Shown here in pieces: positions 44,561-53,977 of a stretch of DNA of 64,000 bases. Source of the DNA: Vibrio thalassae (GTDB taxonomy: Bacteria > Pseudomonadota > Gammaproteobacteria > Enterobacterales > Vibrionaceae); the NCBI RefSeq assembly GCF_900089835.1, contig NZ_OANU01000010.1, positions 1 to 64,000 of the forward strand, in the 5' to 3' direction. The translations under genes were made by a program, and so were the position numbers. The notes under the pieces are model-generated. The model saw only the letters and a list, made by a program, of their open reading frames with translations, had not been told where the DNA came from and did not search any database. Position 1 is the first letter of the stretch; every line of letters begins with the position of its first letter.

Positions 44561-45562
44561 ATGAGACAAGCAAAACTCTACCGCTATCGTCTTCCTATGG
44601 ACAGTGGCGTCATTCTTCGAGATCAAAAACTTACTCACCGAGATGGCTGGATTGTTGAACTTTCTGAGGATGGTCGGGTAAGTTTAGGTGAAATCGCACC
44701 ATTACCAGGATTTAGCCAAGAAACCCTCGAGCAAGCGGGTGTTGAAGCACAGGGTCAGTTAGAACTGTGGGTAAACGGTAACCGCATTGAGTTCGAACAG
44801 TGTACCCCTTCAGTGGCATTTGGTCTGTCTGCAGCCTTGATGGAGCTTTCTCGAACTCTACCTCAAGACGGTAATTATCGTGCTGCGCCTCTGTGCAGTG
44901 GCGACCCAGATGAATTGATACCGATACTCAACAATATGCAAGGCAGCAAGGTGGCTAAGTTTAAAGTTGGGCTCTATGAAACCATTAGAGATGGTATGTT
45001 AGTCAGTCTTTTTCTTGAATCAATCCCTGATCTGACACTGCGCCTTGATGCGAACAAAGCCTGGACCTTAGAGAAAGCGAAACAGTTCGCTAAACATATC
45101 TCACCGTCATTAAGGCAGCGAATTGCTTTTGTGGAAGAGCCTTGTCAAACGCCAGGAGATAGCGTGTCATTCGCTCTTGATACCGGAATCGCTATCGCTT
45201 GGGATGAAACATTGCAGGCAGCGATTAAAGAACCTAATTTTTCCGTGAAAGAGCTAACGGGTGTGAAAGCGTTGATCATCAAGCCAACCTTGATTGGTAG
45301 CTTAGACAAGTGTATTCGCTTGATTGAAGAGGCGAAAAGTCATGCCATTCAAGTGGTCATCAGCTCAAGCTTGGAGAGCAGCGTCGGCCTTGGGCAATTA
45401 GCGAGGTTTTCTCATTGGCAAGTGCCCGCCGAAACACCGGGCTTGGATACTATGCAACTGTTTGGTGCGCAACTAGAAACCCCTTGGCCAGGTTGTTTGT
45501 TACCAGTTGAACGCTTAGAGGACCAAACATTGGTTTGGCAATCTGAGCCAACGAGTCTTTAA
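44561..45562 (+). CDS. menC: o-succinylbenzoate synthase MenC
   Basis: Enolase-superfamily dehydratase making o-succinylbenzoate from SHCHC. It is 333 residues from ATG 44561, which removes an unlikely upstream extension. Superfamily landmarks are VAKFKVGLYE (catalytic Lys region), LRLDANKAW (metal Asp), FVEEPCQTP (metal Glu), IAWDETLQ, and the second Lys in ALIIKPTLIGS. The family is poorly conserved, but these motifs and the context make the call firm. Confidence 0.92.
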   Translation: MRQAKLYRYRLPMDSGVILRDQKLTHRDGWIVELSEDGRVSLGEIAPLPGFSQETLEQAGVEAQGQLELWVNGNRIEFEQCTPSVAFGLSAALMELSRTLPQDGNYRAAPLCSGDPDELIPILNNMQGSKVAKFKVGLYETIRDGMLVSLFLESIPDLTLRLDANKAWTLEKAKQFAKHISPSLRQRIAFVEEPCQTPGDSVSFALDTGIAIAWDETLQAAIKEPNFSVKELTGVKALIIKPTLIGSLDKCIRLIEEAKSHAIQVVISSSLESSVGLGQLARFSHWQVPAETPGLDTMQLFGAQLETPWPGCLLPVERLEDQTLVWQSEPTSL

Positions 45563-46951
45563 GTGGCGGCGTCAACTTGTTTATGGGAGCACTGGGCACA
45601 GTCTGCTCCCACTCAAATCGCTTTAACCACTGTGCAGCGTCAGCTTACCTGGCTGGAGGTAAAGCAACAGGTTGTACAATATCGACATCAGTTGATTGAT
45701 AGAGCCATTGTTCAAGGTCAGGTTGTTTGCCTCATAGGTCGTGCGCAAGAAACCTTAGTTTTTGCTTACCTTGCTTGTCTTGCGCATGGCGCCGTCCCCG
45801 CGATTGTTGCCCAGCAATCGGATGAATTACTCGAAGCCAAACTCTCAGCTCTGTATTTGAAAGATGAACCTGCGGTGGTGTGGAATTGCTGCAGTTCAAC
45901 CGAGTTACCAAGTTTGCATTTTCAGTCACGCGGAACGAGCCAGCATAGGTCTGCGGTACCGTCCGATATTGATATTGCCTCCATTATCTTTACATCGGGT
46001 TCAACAGGTCGCCCCAAAGCCGTCGTGCATGGAGCAGAGCAACATATTGCATCTGCCAGTGGCCTCCTAGAGCGCTTTCGTTTTGTAGTTGGAGACAGTT
46101 GGTTGTTGAGTCTGCCAATGTATCATGTGTCTGGCTTAGGGATTGTGTGGCGTTGGCTACAGTCTGGCGCTGCAATAAAAATTGCCAGTGGAGACTTTCG
46201 CCAAGATATATCAGACGTGAGTCATGCATCACTGGTATCGACTCAGCTTAAGTGGATAGTGGATAATCAATGGCCGACCAAGCTAGAACGAGTGCTGCTT
46301 GGAGGAAGTCATATTCCTTTGTCGTTGATTCAACAGGCCAAAGTACGTCATATCGACGCTTGGATGGGTTATGGGATGACAGAAACCGCGTCGACCGTAA
46401 CGGCTAAGCCAGTCGATGAATTGCCATCATCGGGTTATGTGTTACCACGCCGAAAACTCAAGTTGGATGATGGCCGTATTTTTGTTGCAGGTGATACGTT
46501 GGCAAAGGGCTACTATTGGCAAGGGAGCATCCTGCCACTGGAGTTGCAGAGTCAATGGTTGGATACGCGAGATCTAGGGGAGTGGGTCAATGGCAATGAG
46601 CTGAGAGTTATTGGTCGTACTGATAATCTGTTCATTTCTGGGGGCGAAAACGTCCATTGTGAGGAGGTGGAAGCTGCCCTTAATACGCTACCAACTATTA
46701 CTCAGAGTATCGTTATTGCCGTTGAAGATGAAGAGTATGGGGCGCGGTGTGTGGCTGTTGTGCAGTCCGCGGCATTACCCACACTCGATGAGCAAAGGCA
46801 GAGACTGGCGGAATTACTACCAAGATTCAAACAGCCTGTGGCGTATTTTCTATTGCCTGAGTCACTGTCACGGTCAGGAATCAAAGTCTCGCGTGCTGAG
46901 GTGAAGAAGTGGCTGTCGCAATACCAATCCAATTATGTAGTTATTTCATAG
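45563..46951 (+). CDS. menE: o-succinylbenzoate-CoA ligase MenE
   Basis: Acyl-adenylate-forming enzyme that activates o-succinylbenzoate to its CoA ester. It is 462 residues. The P-loop is IIFTSGSTGRPKAV, the A5 motif is WMGYGMTETAS, and the hinge motif around LDTRDLGEW is followed by GRTDNLFISGGENVHCEEVE. The GTG start at 45563 immediately follows the menC stop with no spacer, so translation is coupled. Confidence 0.93.
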   Translation: MAASTCLWEHWAQSAPTQIALTTVQRQLTWLEVKQQVVQYRHQLIDRAIVQGQVVCLIGRAQETLVFAYLACLAHGAVPAIVAQQSDELLEAKLSALYLKDEPAVVWNCCSSTELPSLHFQSRGTSQHRSAVPSDIDIASIIFTSGSTGRPKAVVHGAEQHIASASGLLERFRFVVGDSWLLSLPMYHVSGLGIVWRWLQSGAAIKIASGDFRQDISDVSHASLVSTQLKWIVDNQWPTKLERVLLGGSHIPLSLIQQAKVRHIDAWMGYGMTETASTVTAKPVDELPSSGYVLPRRKLKLDDGRIFVAGDTLAKGYYWQGSILPLELQSQWLDTRDLGEWVNGNELRVIGRTDNLFISGGENVHCEEVEAALNTLPTITQSIVIAVEDEEYGARCVAVVQSAALPTLDEQRQRLAELLPRFKQPVAYFLLPESLSRSGIKVSRAEVKKWLSQYQSNYVVIS

Positions 46952-46977
46952 TCCAAAACTGAATTTTCATTACCCAT

Positions 46978-47019
46978 TAGGCTCACCATAATAGAAAACA
47001 TAGATACTGAGTGAGCCTA
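46978..47019 (+). terminator. inverted repeat after menE
   Basis: TAGGCTCAC (46978-46986) and GTGAGCCTA (47011-47019) form a 9-bp stem with a 24-base loop between menE and the next small gene, whose ATG at 47024 follows almost at once. No T run follows, so termination is doubtful. The 3' arm adjoins the poor ribosome binding site and could mask it. Confidence 0.35.
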
Positions 47020-47023
47020 TGGA

Positions 47024-47233
47024 ATGAATAAATTATTGATTATCGCGATTGCACTGCAACTTGCTCTGGCCTTCTCTAGCGATGGGTTGACACGGGCACT
47101 TGCAGAGCTGACCGCCTTTCTGTTGACGGTCGTCCTGTTCTTTAACGTTAAACACGCAAAATTAGCGCAAGGCGATACTAAGAAAACATTAACCAAGCTA
47201 GAGAAGTCGCGGAAATCAACAACCACATTGTAA
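47024..47233 (+). CDS. small membrane protein, unknown function
   Basis: 69 residues, not recognised. Two hydrophobic stretches (about 3-19 and 29-43) and a basic, lysine-rich tail suggest an inner-membrane protein with the tail in the cytoplasm. The ribosome binding site is poor. The last 56 bases overlap the 3' end of the opposite-strand yeiH-like gene. It may be a real vibrio gene at the end of the men cluster, or a chance frame. Confidence 0.5.
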   Translation: MNKLLIIAIALQLALAFSSDGLTRALAELTAFLLTVVLFFNVKHAKLAQGDTKKTLTKLEKSRKSTTTL

Positions 47234-48104
47234 TACCAAATAGCATTGGCTTACTGCCAGCCTGCTTAAGCTTATCAATTGAGATACTGCAGCCAATTAA
47301 GAACAGGCACACGACGAGTAGTTTCTTCGATACATCAAAAATACCCTGATATACCATCTCAAATTGAGGTAAGTAATCACTTACCAAAATGGCGGCGCAA
47401 TAGAACAAAATAAAGTACGGAATGGTAATTTTATTCTTTTTGTTGCTAAAAATGGCCGCACTAACTAGTGCAACGGGAATAATCCATAAGGCGCGGGCTA
47501 ATTTGAGCGTCGTGGCCGTGGTCAGTGCCTCCTCACCATAAGCAGAGGCAGCACCGACAACCGATGACGTATCGTGAATGGCGATAGCAGCCCAGGTGCC
47601 AAACGTATGTTGGTCAAGGTTCAATGCATGACCAATCACTGGAAAAACGAATAAAGCGACAGAGTTGAGCACAAAAACGGTTGCTAGCGCGATACCAATT
47701 TTCTCGTCATCGGCATTAATAGCTGGGGCAACCGCGGCGATTGCGCTACCACCACAAATTGCAGTACCTGACGAGATGAGGTAGCCCGTTTGCTTATCTA
47801 ACCCCATTCGGCGTGCTAAAAACCAACCTATGACGAGCGTACCAAGTATGGTGGCAACAATAATGCCAATACCATCGCTGGTGGCTTGCATCGCTTGATC
47901 TAAATGAATACCGAAACCTAAGCCTACGATAGAGTAAGCAAGCAGCTTTTTCGTGAATTTTGCTAAAGGAAGCGCGGTGGGAACCAAGCTAAAAGTAGTG
48001 AGGAAAAAGCCGAGAATCAAAGCAATAGGCGAAGATACCCAGGGGGTAAGACACGCAATGATCGCGAGAAAAAATAGTGGGTAAGAGCGTAACTGGGTGA
48101 ACAT
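47178..48104 (-). CDS. YeiH/UPF0324 family membrane protein
   Basis: Polytopic inner-membrane protein of 308 residues with about ten hydrophobic segments. The family-typical segments [20 protein letters not shown] (near 105-125) and [20 protein letters not shown] are clear. Members are putative sulfonate or sulfur-compound transporters, but function is not settled. No LysR regulator is adjacent, unlike E. coli yeiE-yeiH. Its end overlaps the convergent small gene by 56 bases. Confidence 0.85.
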   Translation of the reverse strand: MFTQLRSYPLFFLAIIACLTPWVSSPIALILGFFLTTFSLVPTALPLAKFTKKLLAYSIVGLGFGIHLDQAMQATSDGIGIIVATILGTLVIGWFLARRMGLDKQTGYLISSGTAICGGSAIAAVAPAINADDEKIGIALATVFVLNSVALFVFPVIGHALNLDQHTFGTWAAIAIHDTSSVVGAASAYGEEALTTATTLKLARALWIIPVALVSAAIFSNKKNKITIPYFILFYCAAILVSDYLPQFEMVYQGIFDVSKKLLVVCLFLIGCSISIDKLKQAGSKPMLFGITMWLLISATSLAWLMFS

Positions 48105-48116
48105 GGGGTACCTTTA

Positions 48117-48141
48117 ATAAAAAGGCGAGAAATCTCTCGCC
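48117..48141 (-). terminator. terminator of the MFS-acyltransferase gene
   Basis: GGCGAGA (48124-48130) and TCTCGCC (48135-48141) form a stem. Read on the minus strand it is followed by TTTTTAT. It lies 126 bases beyond the stop of the minus-strand gene at 48267. The rest of 48142-48266 shows no other feature. Confidence 0.75.
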
Positions 48142-48266
48142 ACTTAAAGGAATTGTATGAATTTCGCTAGATCAACAAAACCTAAAATTATTTAACGAGC
48201 GTTCAGAAAAACTAAACGCCAATTATTTTGTTTTGAACAAGCCAGATCGCTATGTAGCAAATTTCA

Positions 48267-50141
48267 TTAGCGATAATCACCTCGAAGTGTAGCGACTCGC
48301 TCAAACATCGTCTGACTAGACGCTTCTTCAGGTGCGACTGGCGCCCCCGCTTCTAGCTCTAACTTGGCTCTAAAACGAGTCGGTAAGCCTTTGCACGCGC
48401 GACCTTTGTGACGACTGAAGTAGCTACCCCAAAGCCCTTTTAAGGCCATTGGGATAACAGGAACAGGAGAGCGACGAAGAACGATATCAATCCCGCGCAT
48501 AAACTCATTCATTTCACCGTCAGAGGTTAGGCGCCCCTCAGGGAAAATACAAACAATTTCGCCCTCAGCCAAGGCTTGCTCAATGTCATTAAAGGCTCGT
48601 CGAATTGACCCCTTTCGAGTCGATGAAATAGGGATGACGCCTGCACGACGCAAGAATCGACGCACGGGCTTAAAGTTGGCGTAATCCTCTTCCATGACAA
48701 AGCGTATCAGTCTTGGACTTGCCGCAGTCATGACTAAGGCGTCCATATAACTGACATGATTACAGACGATCAGCGCGCCTCCCTTCTCAGGAAGATGATG
48801 CAGATTCTTATGGGTGATACGATACATGATGGTTGTCAGGATCCAAATAAGGAATCGAACGACAAAAATAGGTGACTGCAAGAACAGATATGTTGCCATC
48901 ATAAAGTTCATTAGCGCCAATACCAAGAATAGTTGGACAATGGTTAACTCAAGGATTGAGAGACCAACAATACCTAATACAGCACTGCCGACCATGAACA
49001 GTGAGTTATAGATATTGAGAGCGGCAATAACGCGAGCACGCTCAGTTTCTTTCGCTTGCTGCTGCATCAGGGCATACAAAGGAACAATGAATAACCCGCC
49101 GGACATGCCTAATGCGAGCAGATAACCGAACACTGGCCATAAGCCAGCGTAGGAAACAAATTCACTGAATGAGGTGAACTGTGGCAGGTCATTAGGAACA
49201 GCAAACGCCATAAGGGCACCAAATATCGTGATGCCGATGCTGCCAATCGGTACGATTCCTACATCAATACGATTTTTAGACATCTTGTCACAAAGCATCG
49301 AACCTAGCGCAATGCCGACTGAAAATAATGCGAGCAAGAATGAGACGGCAGCCTCGTTCCCCATCAGGTGAATTTTAGTGAAGTTAGGAAACTGCGTTAG
49401 GTAAGCCGCGCCTAAGAACCAAAACCAGCTAATAGCCATAATACATTGGAAGACGACACGGTCTTGATGCGCAATCTTGAGCGTTTCTTTGATTTGTTTT
49501 ACCGGTTTCAAACGAAACTTAAGATCGGGTGCAGCAGCAGGGGCTTCTGGAATTGAGCGGCTTGACGCGTATCCTGCCAATGCAAATAGAATGACACTGC
49601 CCGCCGCTACATACTTGGCACTATCAGCCGACGCAATAATACCTGCACCTAAAGTTCCAAGAAGAATGGCTAGGAAAGTCCCCGTTTCGACGAGTGCATT
49701 GCCTGATAGCAGCTCATTAGGCTTGAGCTGTTGTGGCAACAAAGCGTATTTTACTGGGCCGAAGAAAGCCGACTGTGTGCCCATTAAAAACAATAATAAC
49801 AATAAGATGCCATAACTCTCGGTAATAAAACCAATCGCACCAAGACTCATAATGGCGATTTCAGCCAGTTTTACTTTTCGAATAAACCAAGACTTTTCGT
49901 ATTTGTCAGCAAGTACACCTGCGGAAGCAGAAAACAGAAAGAACGGCAGGATAAATAGACCAGCAGCAAGGTTGATGAATAGGTTACTGGAAATCGGCAG
50001 TACCTGCGGGCCGGCAAAAGCAACAAACAACAGTAAAACGTTCTTAAAAATATTATCGTTGAAGGCGCCGAAAAACTGGGTAATAAAGTAGGGCAGGAAG
50101 CGCCTTTGAGATAACAGAGACGCAGATTTCGTATGTGGCAT
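48267..50141 (-). CDS. LplT-type MFS transporter fused to PlsC-type acyltransferase
   Basis: Two-domain protein of 624 residues. The N-terminal part (about 1-410) is a 12-helix major-facilitator transporter like the lysophospholipid flippase LplT (opening RRFLPYFITQFFGAFNDNIF). The C-terminal part (about 430-624) is a glycerolipid acyltransferase with the HX4D motif in CNHVSYMDAL and the substrate motif FPEGRLTSDG. Unlike E. coli Aas it lacks an acyl-ACP synthetase domain. It probably imports and re-acylates lysophospholipids at the inner membrane. A TetR regulator lies directly upstream. Confidence 0.88.
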   Translation of the reverse strand: MPHTKSASLLSQRRFLPYFITQFFGAFNDNIFKNVLLLFVAFAGPQVLPISSNLFINLAAGLFILPFFLFSASAGVLADKYEKSWFIRKVKLAEIAIMSLGAIGFITESYGILLLLLFLMGTQSAFFGPVKYALLPQQLKPNELLSGNALVETGTFLAILLGTLGAGIIASADSAKYVAAGSVILFALAGYASSRSIPEAPAAAPDLKFRLKPVKQIKETLKIAHQDRVVFQCIMAISWFWFLGAAYLTQFPNFTKIHLMGNEAAVSFLLALFSVGIALGSMLCDKMSKNRIDVGIVPIGSIGITIFGALMAFAVPNDLPQFTSFSEFVSYAGLWPVFGYLLALGMSGGLFIVPLYALMQQQAKETERARVIAALNIYNSLFMVGSAVLGIVGLSILELTIVQLFLVLALMNFMMATYLFLQSPIFVVRFLIWILTTIMYRITHKNLHHLPEKGGALIVCNHVSYMDALVMTAASPRLIRFVMEEDYANFKPVRRFLRRAGVIPISSTRKGSIRRAFNDIEQALAEGEIVCIFPEGRLTSDGEMNEFMRGIDIVLRRSPVPVIPMALKGLWGSYFSRHKGRACKGLPTRFRAKLELEAGAPVAPEEASSQTMFERVATLRGDYR

Positions 50142-50156
50142 TACCTTTCCTTTTGG

Positions 50157-50747
50157 TTACCAGCTTTGTAAGTACTTTGAGATTAGATCTTTGATTAGCT
50201 CATCGCCATCAACTGGCTCAGAGGCAAAGAATTTGTCATCGACACTAAGTAGCGTGATGCCATGCACCCCAGCCCAAAGTACACGACTTGCGCGCAGCAC
50301 CTCTGAGTGAGATTTTTCAGGTTTGTAGACAGACAATAAGCTCTCTAGCATACCAGTCATACCGTCGATACGCTGTGATTGCCATTCAGGCAGCGTATCC
50401 CCGTTCATGTTGTGTTCGAAGATTAATTGCCAACGATAAGGGTACTTTTTGGCAAAGTCATGATAGCAGCTAGCCAATGCATATAGGGCATCTTCGGCAT
50501 TATTCGCCTCTTCGACTACCGCTTTTGCTTCCTGAGATAGCTCATCAAGTGTGCGTGCAACCGCATGCAACAAAAGCAAATTATAGCTGCCAAAGACATT
50601 GACTAATGTACTAGGAACATAGCCAATTAGAGTAGCAATCTTACGAAGGCTAAGCGTGTGATAAGAGTTTTCGCTAAGGTAATCTTTTACCGTCGTGAGC
50701 GTAAGCTCAACAAGCTCTTCCCTGGTATGATCGTTTCTGCGGGCCAT
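50157..50747 (-). CDS. TetR-family transcriptional regulator
   Basis: 196 residues. The N-terminal helix-turn-helix is around HTLSLRKIATLIGYVPSTLV (near 34-53), and a helical ligand-binding domain fills the rest, with the C-terminal tetR-type fold common in membrane-lipid regulators. It ends 15 bases before the LplT-PlsC gene on the same strand, so it likely heads that operon and controls it, possibly in response to a lipid. The ligand is unknown. The 263 bases between this gene and the next hold only a 7-bp hairpin at 50814-50835. Confidence 0.85.
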   Translation of the reverse strand: MARRNDHTREELVELTLTTVKDYLSENSYHTLSLRKIATLIGYVPSTLVNVFGSYNLLLLHAVARTLDELSQEAKAVVEEANNAEDALYALASCYHDFAKKYPYRWQLIFEHNMNGDTLPEWQSQRIDGMTGMLESLLSVYKPEKSHSEVLRASRVLWAGVHGITLLSVDDKFFASEPVDGDELIKDLISKYLQSW

Positions 50748-51010
50748 GGTTGTGGATCGTTAATTGAACACGGTTCGTTATTTTAGAGGCGTGATGTTTA
50801 AGCGTCAACTAATGAAGCCCTGTCTTGCGGGCTTCGCGCATAGTTTTGTCTGTACTTCTACCTAGCTCTTAACATACGTGCAATATTCTGAAACAAGTCG
50901 AGATGTCAGAGTGATTCCTTTAATGCTAAGCTCAGTATATTATGTTTGATGGGTCGTAGTTCATGTATAGTGGGTATGGCTTAACGTAACAATATAACTA
51001 AAGGTCTAGA

Positions 51011-51895
51011 ATGAAACGTTTATTTTCTTTCGTCGCTCTGCTCGTGCTTGCAGTAGCGGTGAATCCGGTAGCTGAAGCGAAGAAGTTCGGTGGCGGTAAA
51101 TCATTCGGTAAGAGCTTTAAAACAGCTCCAGCTCCGAAACAACAGCAACAGAACACAAATAACATCAGCAGACAGGATCAAAACAAAGCAGGTAGCAGCA
51201 AAAAAGGTTTGATGGGCGGTCTTCTTGGCGGTCTGTTGGCTGGTGGTTTGCTGGCAGCGTTCTTTGGTGGTGCTTTTGAAGGCATCAACTTTATGGACAT
51301 CCTAATCTTCGGCTTGATTGCGTTTGTTATCTTTAAGTTGATGCGAGGTATGCTAGGTGCCAAGCAAGGCAGTATGAATCAGCAGCGACAGCAACCCGCA
51401 TTTGGTGGCAACACGCGTAACCAATTCGAGCAGCAACCGAATTTCCAAAACTTTGAGCAGCCGCAAAATACAGGTGCTGCAACGGGTGGATTTGGCGCAG
51501 CGGGTCACAGCGATGTACCACATAACTATCCTCCTGGTTTTGATCAGACAGCCTTCGTCAATGGTGCTCGTGAGCATTACCGCATTCTGCAAGGTGCATG
51601 GAACCATAATGAGTTGCATACGATCGAGGAATACGTTTCTCCAAGCTTGTTGCAAGATCTTATGGCTGAACGTGCCAAGTTGGAAGGTGAGCAACACACT
51701 GACGTCATGTACGTTGATGCAGAAATTGTGCGCGCAGACTTTGATGCTAACAAAGCGCAACTTAGCTTGCAGTTCTCAGGCCGTTACCGTGATGCCATTG
51801 AAAACGTTGAAGAAGACATCGAAGACGTCTGGCATTTAGAGCGTGATCTCACTGTTCCTAACGCGCCATGGTTGATCGTTGGTATTCAGGGTTAA
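51011..51895 (+). CDS. Tim44-like domain membrane protein
   Basis: 294 residues. A signal peptide or anchor (1-23) is followed by a Gly/Lys/Gln-rich low-complexity segment (FGGGKSFGKSFKTAP). A Gly-rich hydrophobic pair of helices lies at about 60-115, then a second Gln/Asn-rich linker. The C-terminal Tim44-like domain (about 170-294) includes an NTF2-fold pattern with WNHNELHTIEEYVSPSLLQD. Bacterial members are of unknown function despite their likeness to the mitochondrial import motor subunit. A stand-alone gene with its own terminator. Confidence 0.85.
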   Translation: MKRLFSFVALLVLAVAVNPVAEAKKFGGGKSFGKSFKTAPAPKQQQQNTNNISRQDQNKAGSSKKGLMGGLLGGLLAGGLLAAFFGGAFEGINFMDILIFGLIAFVIFKLMRGMLGAKQGSMNQQRQQPAFGGNTRNQFEQQPNFQNFEQPQNTGAATGGFGAAGHSDVPHNYPPGFDQTAFVNGAREHYRILQGAWNHNELHTIEEYVSPSLLQDLMAERAKLEGEQHTDVMYVDAEIVRADFDANKAQLSLQFSGRYRDAIENVEEDIEDVWHLERDLTVPNAPWLIVGIQG

Positions 51896-51913
51896 TCTTT
51901 GAAATAGCATTCC

Positions 51914-51946
51914 AAAAACCGCAGTTTAACCGCTGCGGTTTTTTTC
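51914..51946 (+). terminator. terminator of the Tim44-like gene
   Basis: AAACCGCAG (51916-51924) and CTGCGGTTT (51933-51941) form a 9-bp stem followed by T. Confidence 0.9.
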
Positions 51947-52028
51947 GTTTATAACCCACTAATTCACGATACAGTGGTGTTTTTATTCTATAATCCGACC
52001 TTTCCTTTTGAATACATACAAATTATCG

Positions 52029-53199
52029 ATGCGATACAGATTTTCTAAACTTGCTATGTTACTTTGCGCTTCTTTAGCCACGACATCGTTACATGCTGAA
52101 GAGCAGGTGCTTCCTCTATTTGAGGCAAAACCCAATCCGACAACTGATGCTCTAGATGACGTTCTGAGTATATTTGGTGCCGAACAAGAGTACGATGCTG
52201 AGCAAGGATTAAACTCAAGTTATATTCCGGCCGTGTTTTACACTCCAGAACAAGGTTTGGGGTTGGGTTTGCTGTATGTCGGTCTGTATGGCGCACTGTC
52301 TGAAGGTGCGGGGCAACCGTCATCGATGGTAATAAACCCTTATGCGTCCAGCAATGGTTCGATAGGTATTACCTTCAGTAACAAACATTTCTATAATTCA
52401 GGCAACGATCGTGTGTTTACCGATATCAAAGTGTTTGACGATGCAGCGGTTTACTATGGTCGTGGTAATGACAATGGTCAGCAAGACGACAACAAGGTGG
52501 ACTTCAAAGAGCAGGTGATTGACGTTAAGCCAACCTGGCTTACTCGGGTCAAAGGCGATTACTTCTTAGGTCTGGGCGGTAATATCAAGTCAGTCCGTCC
52601 CCACGAACAAGAGTTTGATGATCCAAGTGCAGCCTACCTCGCGCAAGAGCTAACTGATAACACTAGCTACGGAGTCTTTCTATCTAATGTGTACGACACT
52701 CGTGATAACGTAACTAACGCCTCAAAAGGCACATTGTTGCAAGCAGATATTGGATACTACCGTGACGCGACAAACTCAGCAGATTTTGGAAAGTATTCAC
52801 TAAAAGCCTCGCAATATCGTTCGTTGGCACCACTACCCGGTTTACTCGCGTGGCAAGTGCAAGCCAACTTAACCTCAGGTGATGTGCCTTGGAATCAATT
52901 ACCAGATCTTGGTGGATCTGATGCGATGCGTGGTTACATCCTAGGGCGTTATCGTGACAATCAAATGATGATGGGACAAGTGGAGTATCGTCTACCGGTT
53001 TATTGGCGAGTCGGGGTCGTCTTCTGGGGCGCTGCGGGCACTGTAGCTGATGATGTTTCAGGACTTTGGGACAATACATTGGCAAGTGGCAGGTACGGGT
53101 CTGCGATTGAAGATCAAAGATAAAGTGAATGTTCGCGCTGATATTGGCTACGGTGAGCATGGAGGTACTTTCTACTTTCATGTCAATGAGGTTTTTTAA
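52029..53199 (+). pseudogene. Omp85/surface-antigen outer-membrane protein, frameshifted near its end
   Basis: Outer-membrane beta-barrel of the bacterial surface-antigen (BamA/TamA-like barrel) type without POTRA domains. From ATG 52029 there is a signal peptide ending SLHA. The barrel follows, with LPDLGGSDAMRGYILGRYRD and QVEYRLPVYWRVGVVFWG, as in the family. The frame stops early at 53121-53123. In another frame the sequence continues from about 53080 as WQVAGTGLRLKIKDKVNVRA through to VNEVF, with a C-terminal Phe as outer-membrane proteins need, and TAA at 53197. One extra T near 53079-53080 explains it. This could be a true mutation or a sequencing error. Confidence 0.8.
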
Positions 53200-53275
53200 A
53201 CCGATTCAGATGTCGATGAACGCAGTAAACAAGGACGTTTGCTGTAAACTTCAGCTGGCAATTGAACAAGCAGAA

Positions 53276-53305
53276 ACAAAAAAGCCGACTCAAAGAGCCG
53301 GCTTT
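53276..53305 (-). terminator. terminator of the tRNA-Tyr array
   Basis: GAGCCGGCTTT and AAAGCCGACTC (53281-53305) form an 11-bp stem with one G-T pair and an AAA loop. On the minus strand it is followed by six T. It ends the tRNA transcript nine bases beyond the last gene. Confidence 0.88.
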
Positions 53306-53313
53306 CGTTTATA

Positions 53314-53398
53314 TGGTGGGGGGGGACGGATTCGAACCATCGAAGGCAGTGCCGTCAGATTTACAGTCTGATCCCTTTGGCCACTCGGGAACCCCCCC
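53314..53398 (-). tRNA. tRNA-Tyr (GTA), promoter-distal variant copy
   Basis: 85 bases including the encoded CCA. Class II tRNA with a long variable arm, anticodon GTA at 53362-53364 (minus strand) inside CTGTAAA. It differs from the other copies in the acceptor stem: position 6 is G instead of A, and the matching base on the other arm is C instead of T. Pairing is therefore kept by a compensating pair of changes. Last gene of the transcript. Confidence 0.95.
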
Positions 53399-53479
53399 AG
53401 GAGTTTTATACTTGTTTCACTGTTTTCCCAACACGGTGCTTCAAGTTTGTTCAACTGTTACTAACACTTAAACAGAGTA

Positions 53480-53564
53480 TGGTGGGGGAGGACGGATTCG
53501 AACCATCGAAGGCAGTGCCGTCAGATTTACAGTCTGATCCCTTTGGCCACTCGGGAACTCCCCC
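53480..53564 (-). tRNA. tRNA-Tyr (GTA), copy 4 in transcription order
   Basis: 85 bases with encoded CCA. The acceptor stem GGGGGAG pairs with CTCCCCC, and the anticodon is GTA in CTGTAAA. Exactly 166 bases from the neighbouring copies. The 81-base spacer is almost the same as the others. Confidence 0.95.
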
Positions 53565-53645
53565 AGGAGTTTTATACTTGTTTCACTGTTTTCCCAGCAC
53601 GGTGCTTCAAGTTTGTTTAACTGTTACTAACACTTAAACAGAATA

Positions 53646-53730
53646 TGGTGGGGGAGGACGGATTCGAACCATCGAAGGCAGTGCCGTCAGATTTACAGTC
53701 TGATCCCTTTGGCCACTCGGGAACTCCCCC
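53646..53730 (-). tRNA. tRNA-Tyr (GTA), copy 3
   Basis: Appears identical to the copy at 53480-53564 over its 85 bases, including anticodon GTA, the long variable arm and the encoded CCA. Member of the 166-bp tandem array. Confidence 0.95.
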
Positions 53731-53811
53731 AGGAGTTTTATACTTGTTTCACTGTTTTCCCAACACGGTGCTTCAAGTTTGTTTAACTGTTACTAACACT
53801 TAAACAGAATA

Positions 53812-53896
53812 TGGTGGGGGAGGACGGATTCGAACCATCGAAGGCAGTGCCGTCAGATTTACAGTCTGATCCCTTTGGCCACTCGGGAACTCCCCC
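53812..53896 (-). tRNA. tRNA-Tyr (GTA), copy 2
   Basis: Appears identical to its neighbours over 85 bases, with anticodon GTA and encoded CCA. Member of the 166-bp tandem array. Confidence 0.95.
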
Positions 53897-53977
53897 AGGA
53901 GTTTTATACTTGTTTCACTGTTTTCCCAACGCGGTGCTTCAAGTTTGTTTAATTGTTACTAACACTTAAACAGAATA

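Noticed and set aside
49477..49815. 112-codon + strand frame opposite the LplT-PlsC gene
   Set aside because: Composition is that of an antisense frame to a membrane protein, and there is no start signal.
51402..51839. 145-codon + strand frame inside the Tim44-like gene
   Set aside because: Out-of-frame shadow; the Tim44-like frame has a signal peptide, a recognised domain and a terminator.
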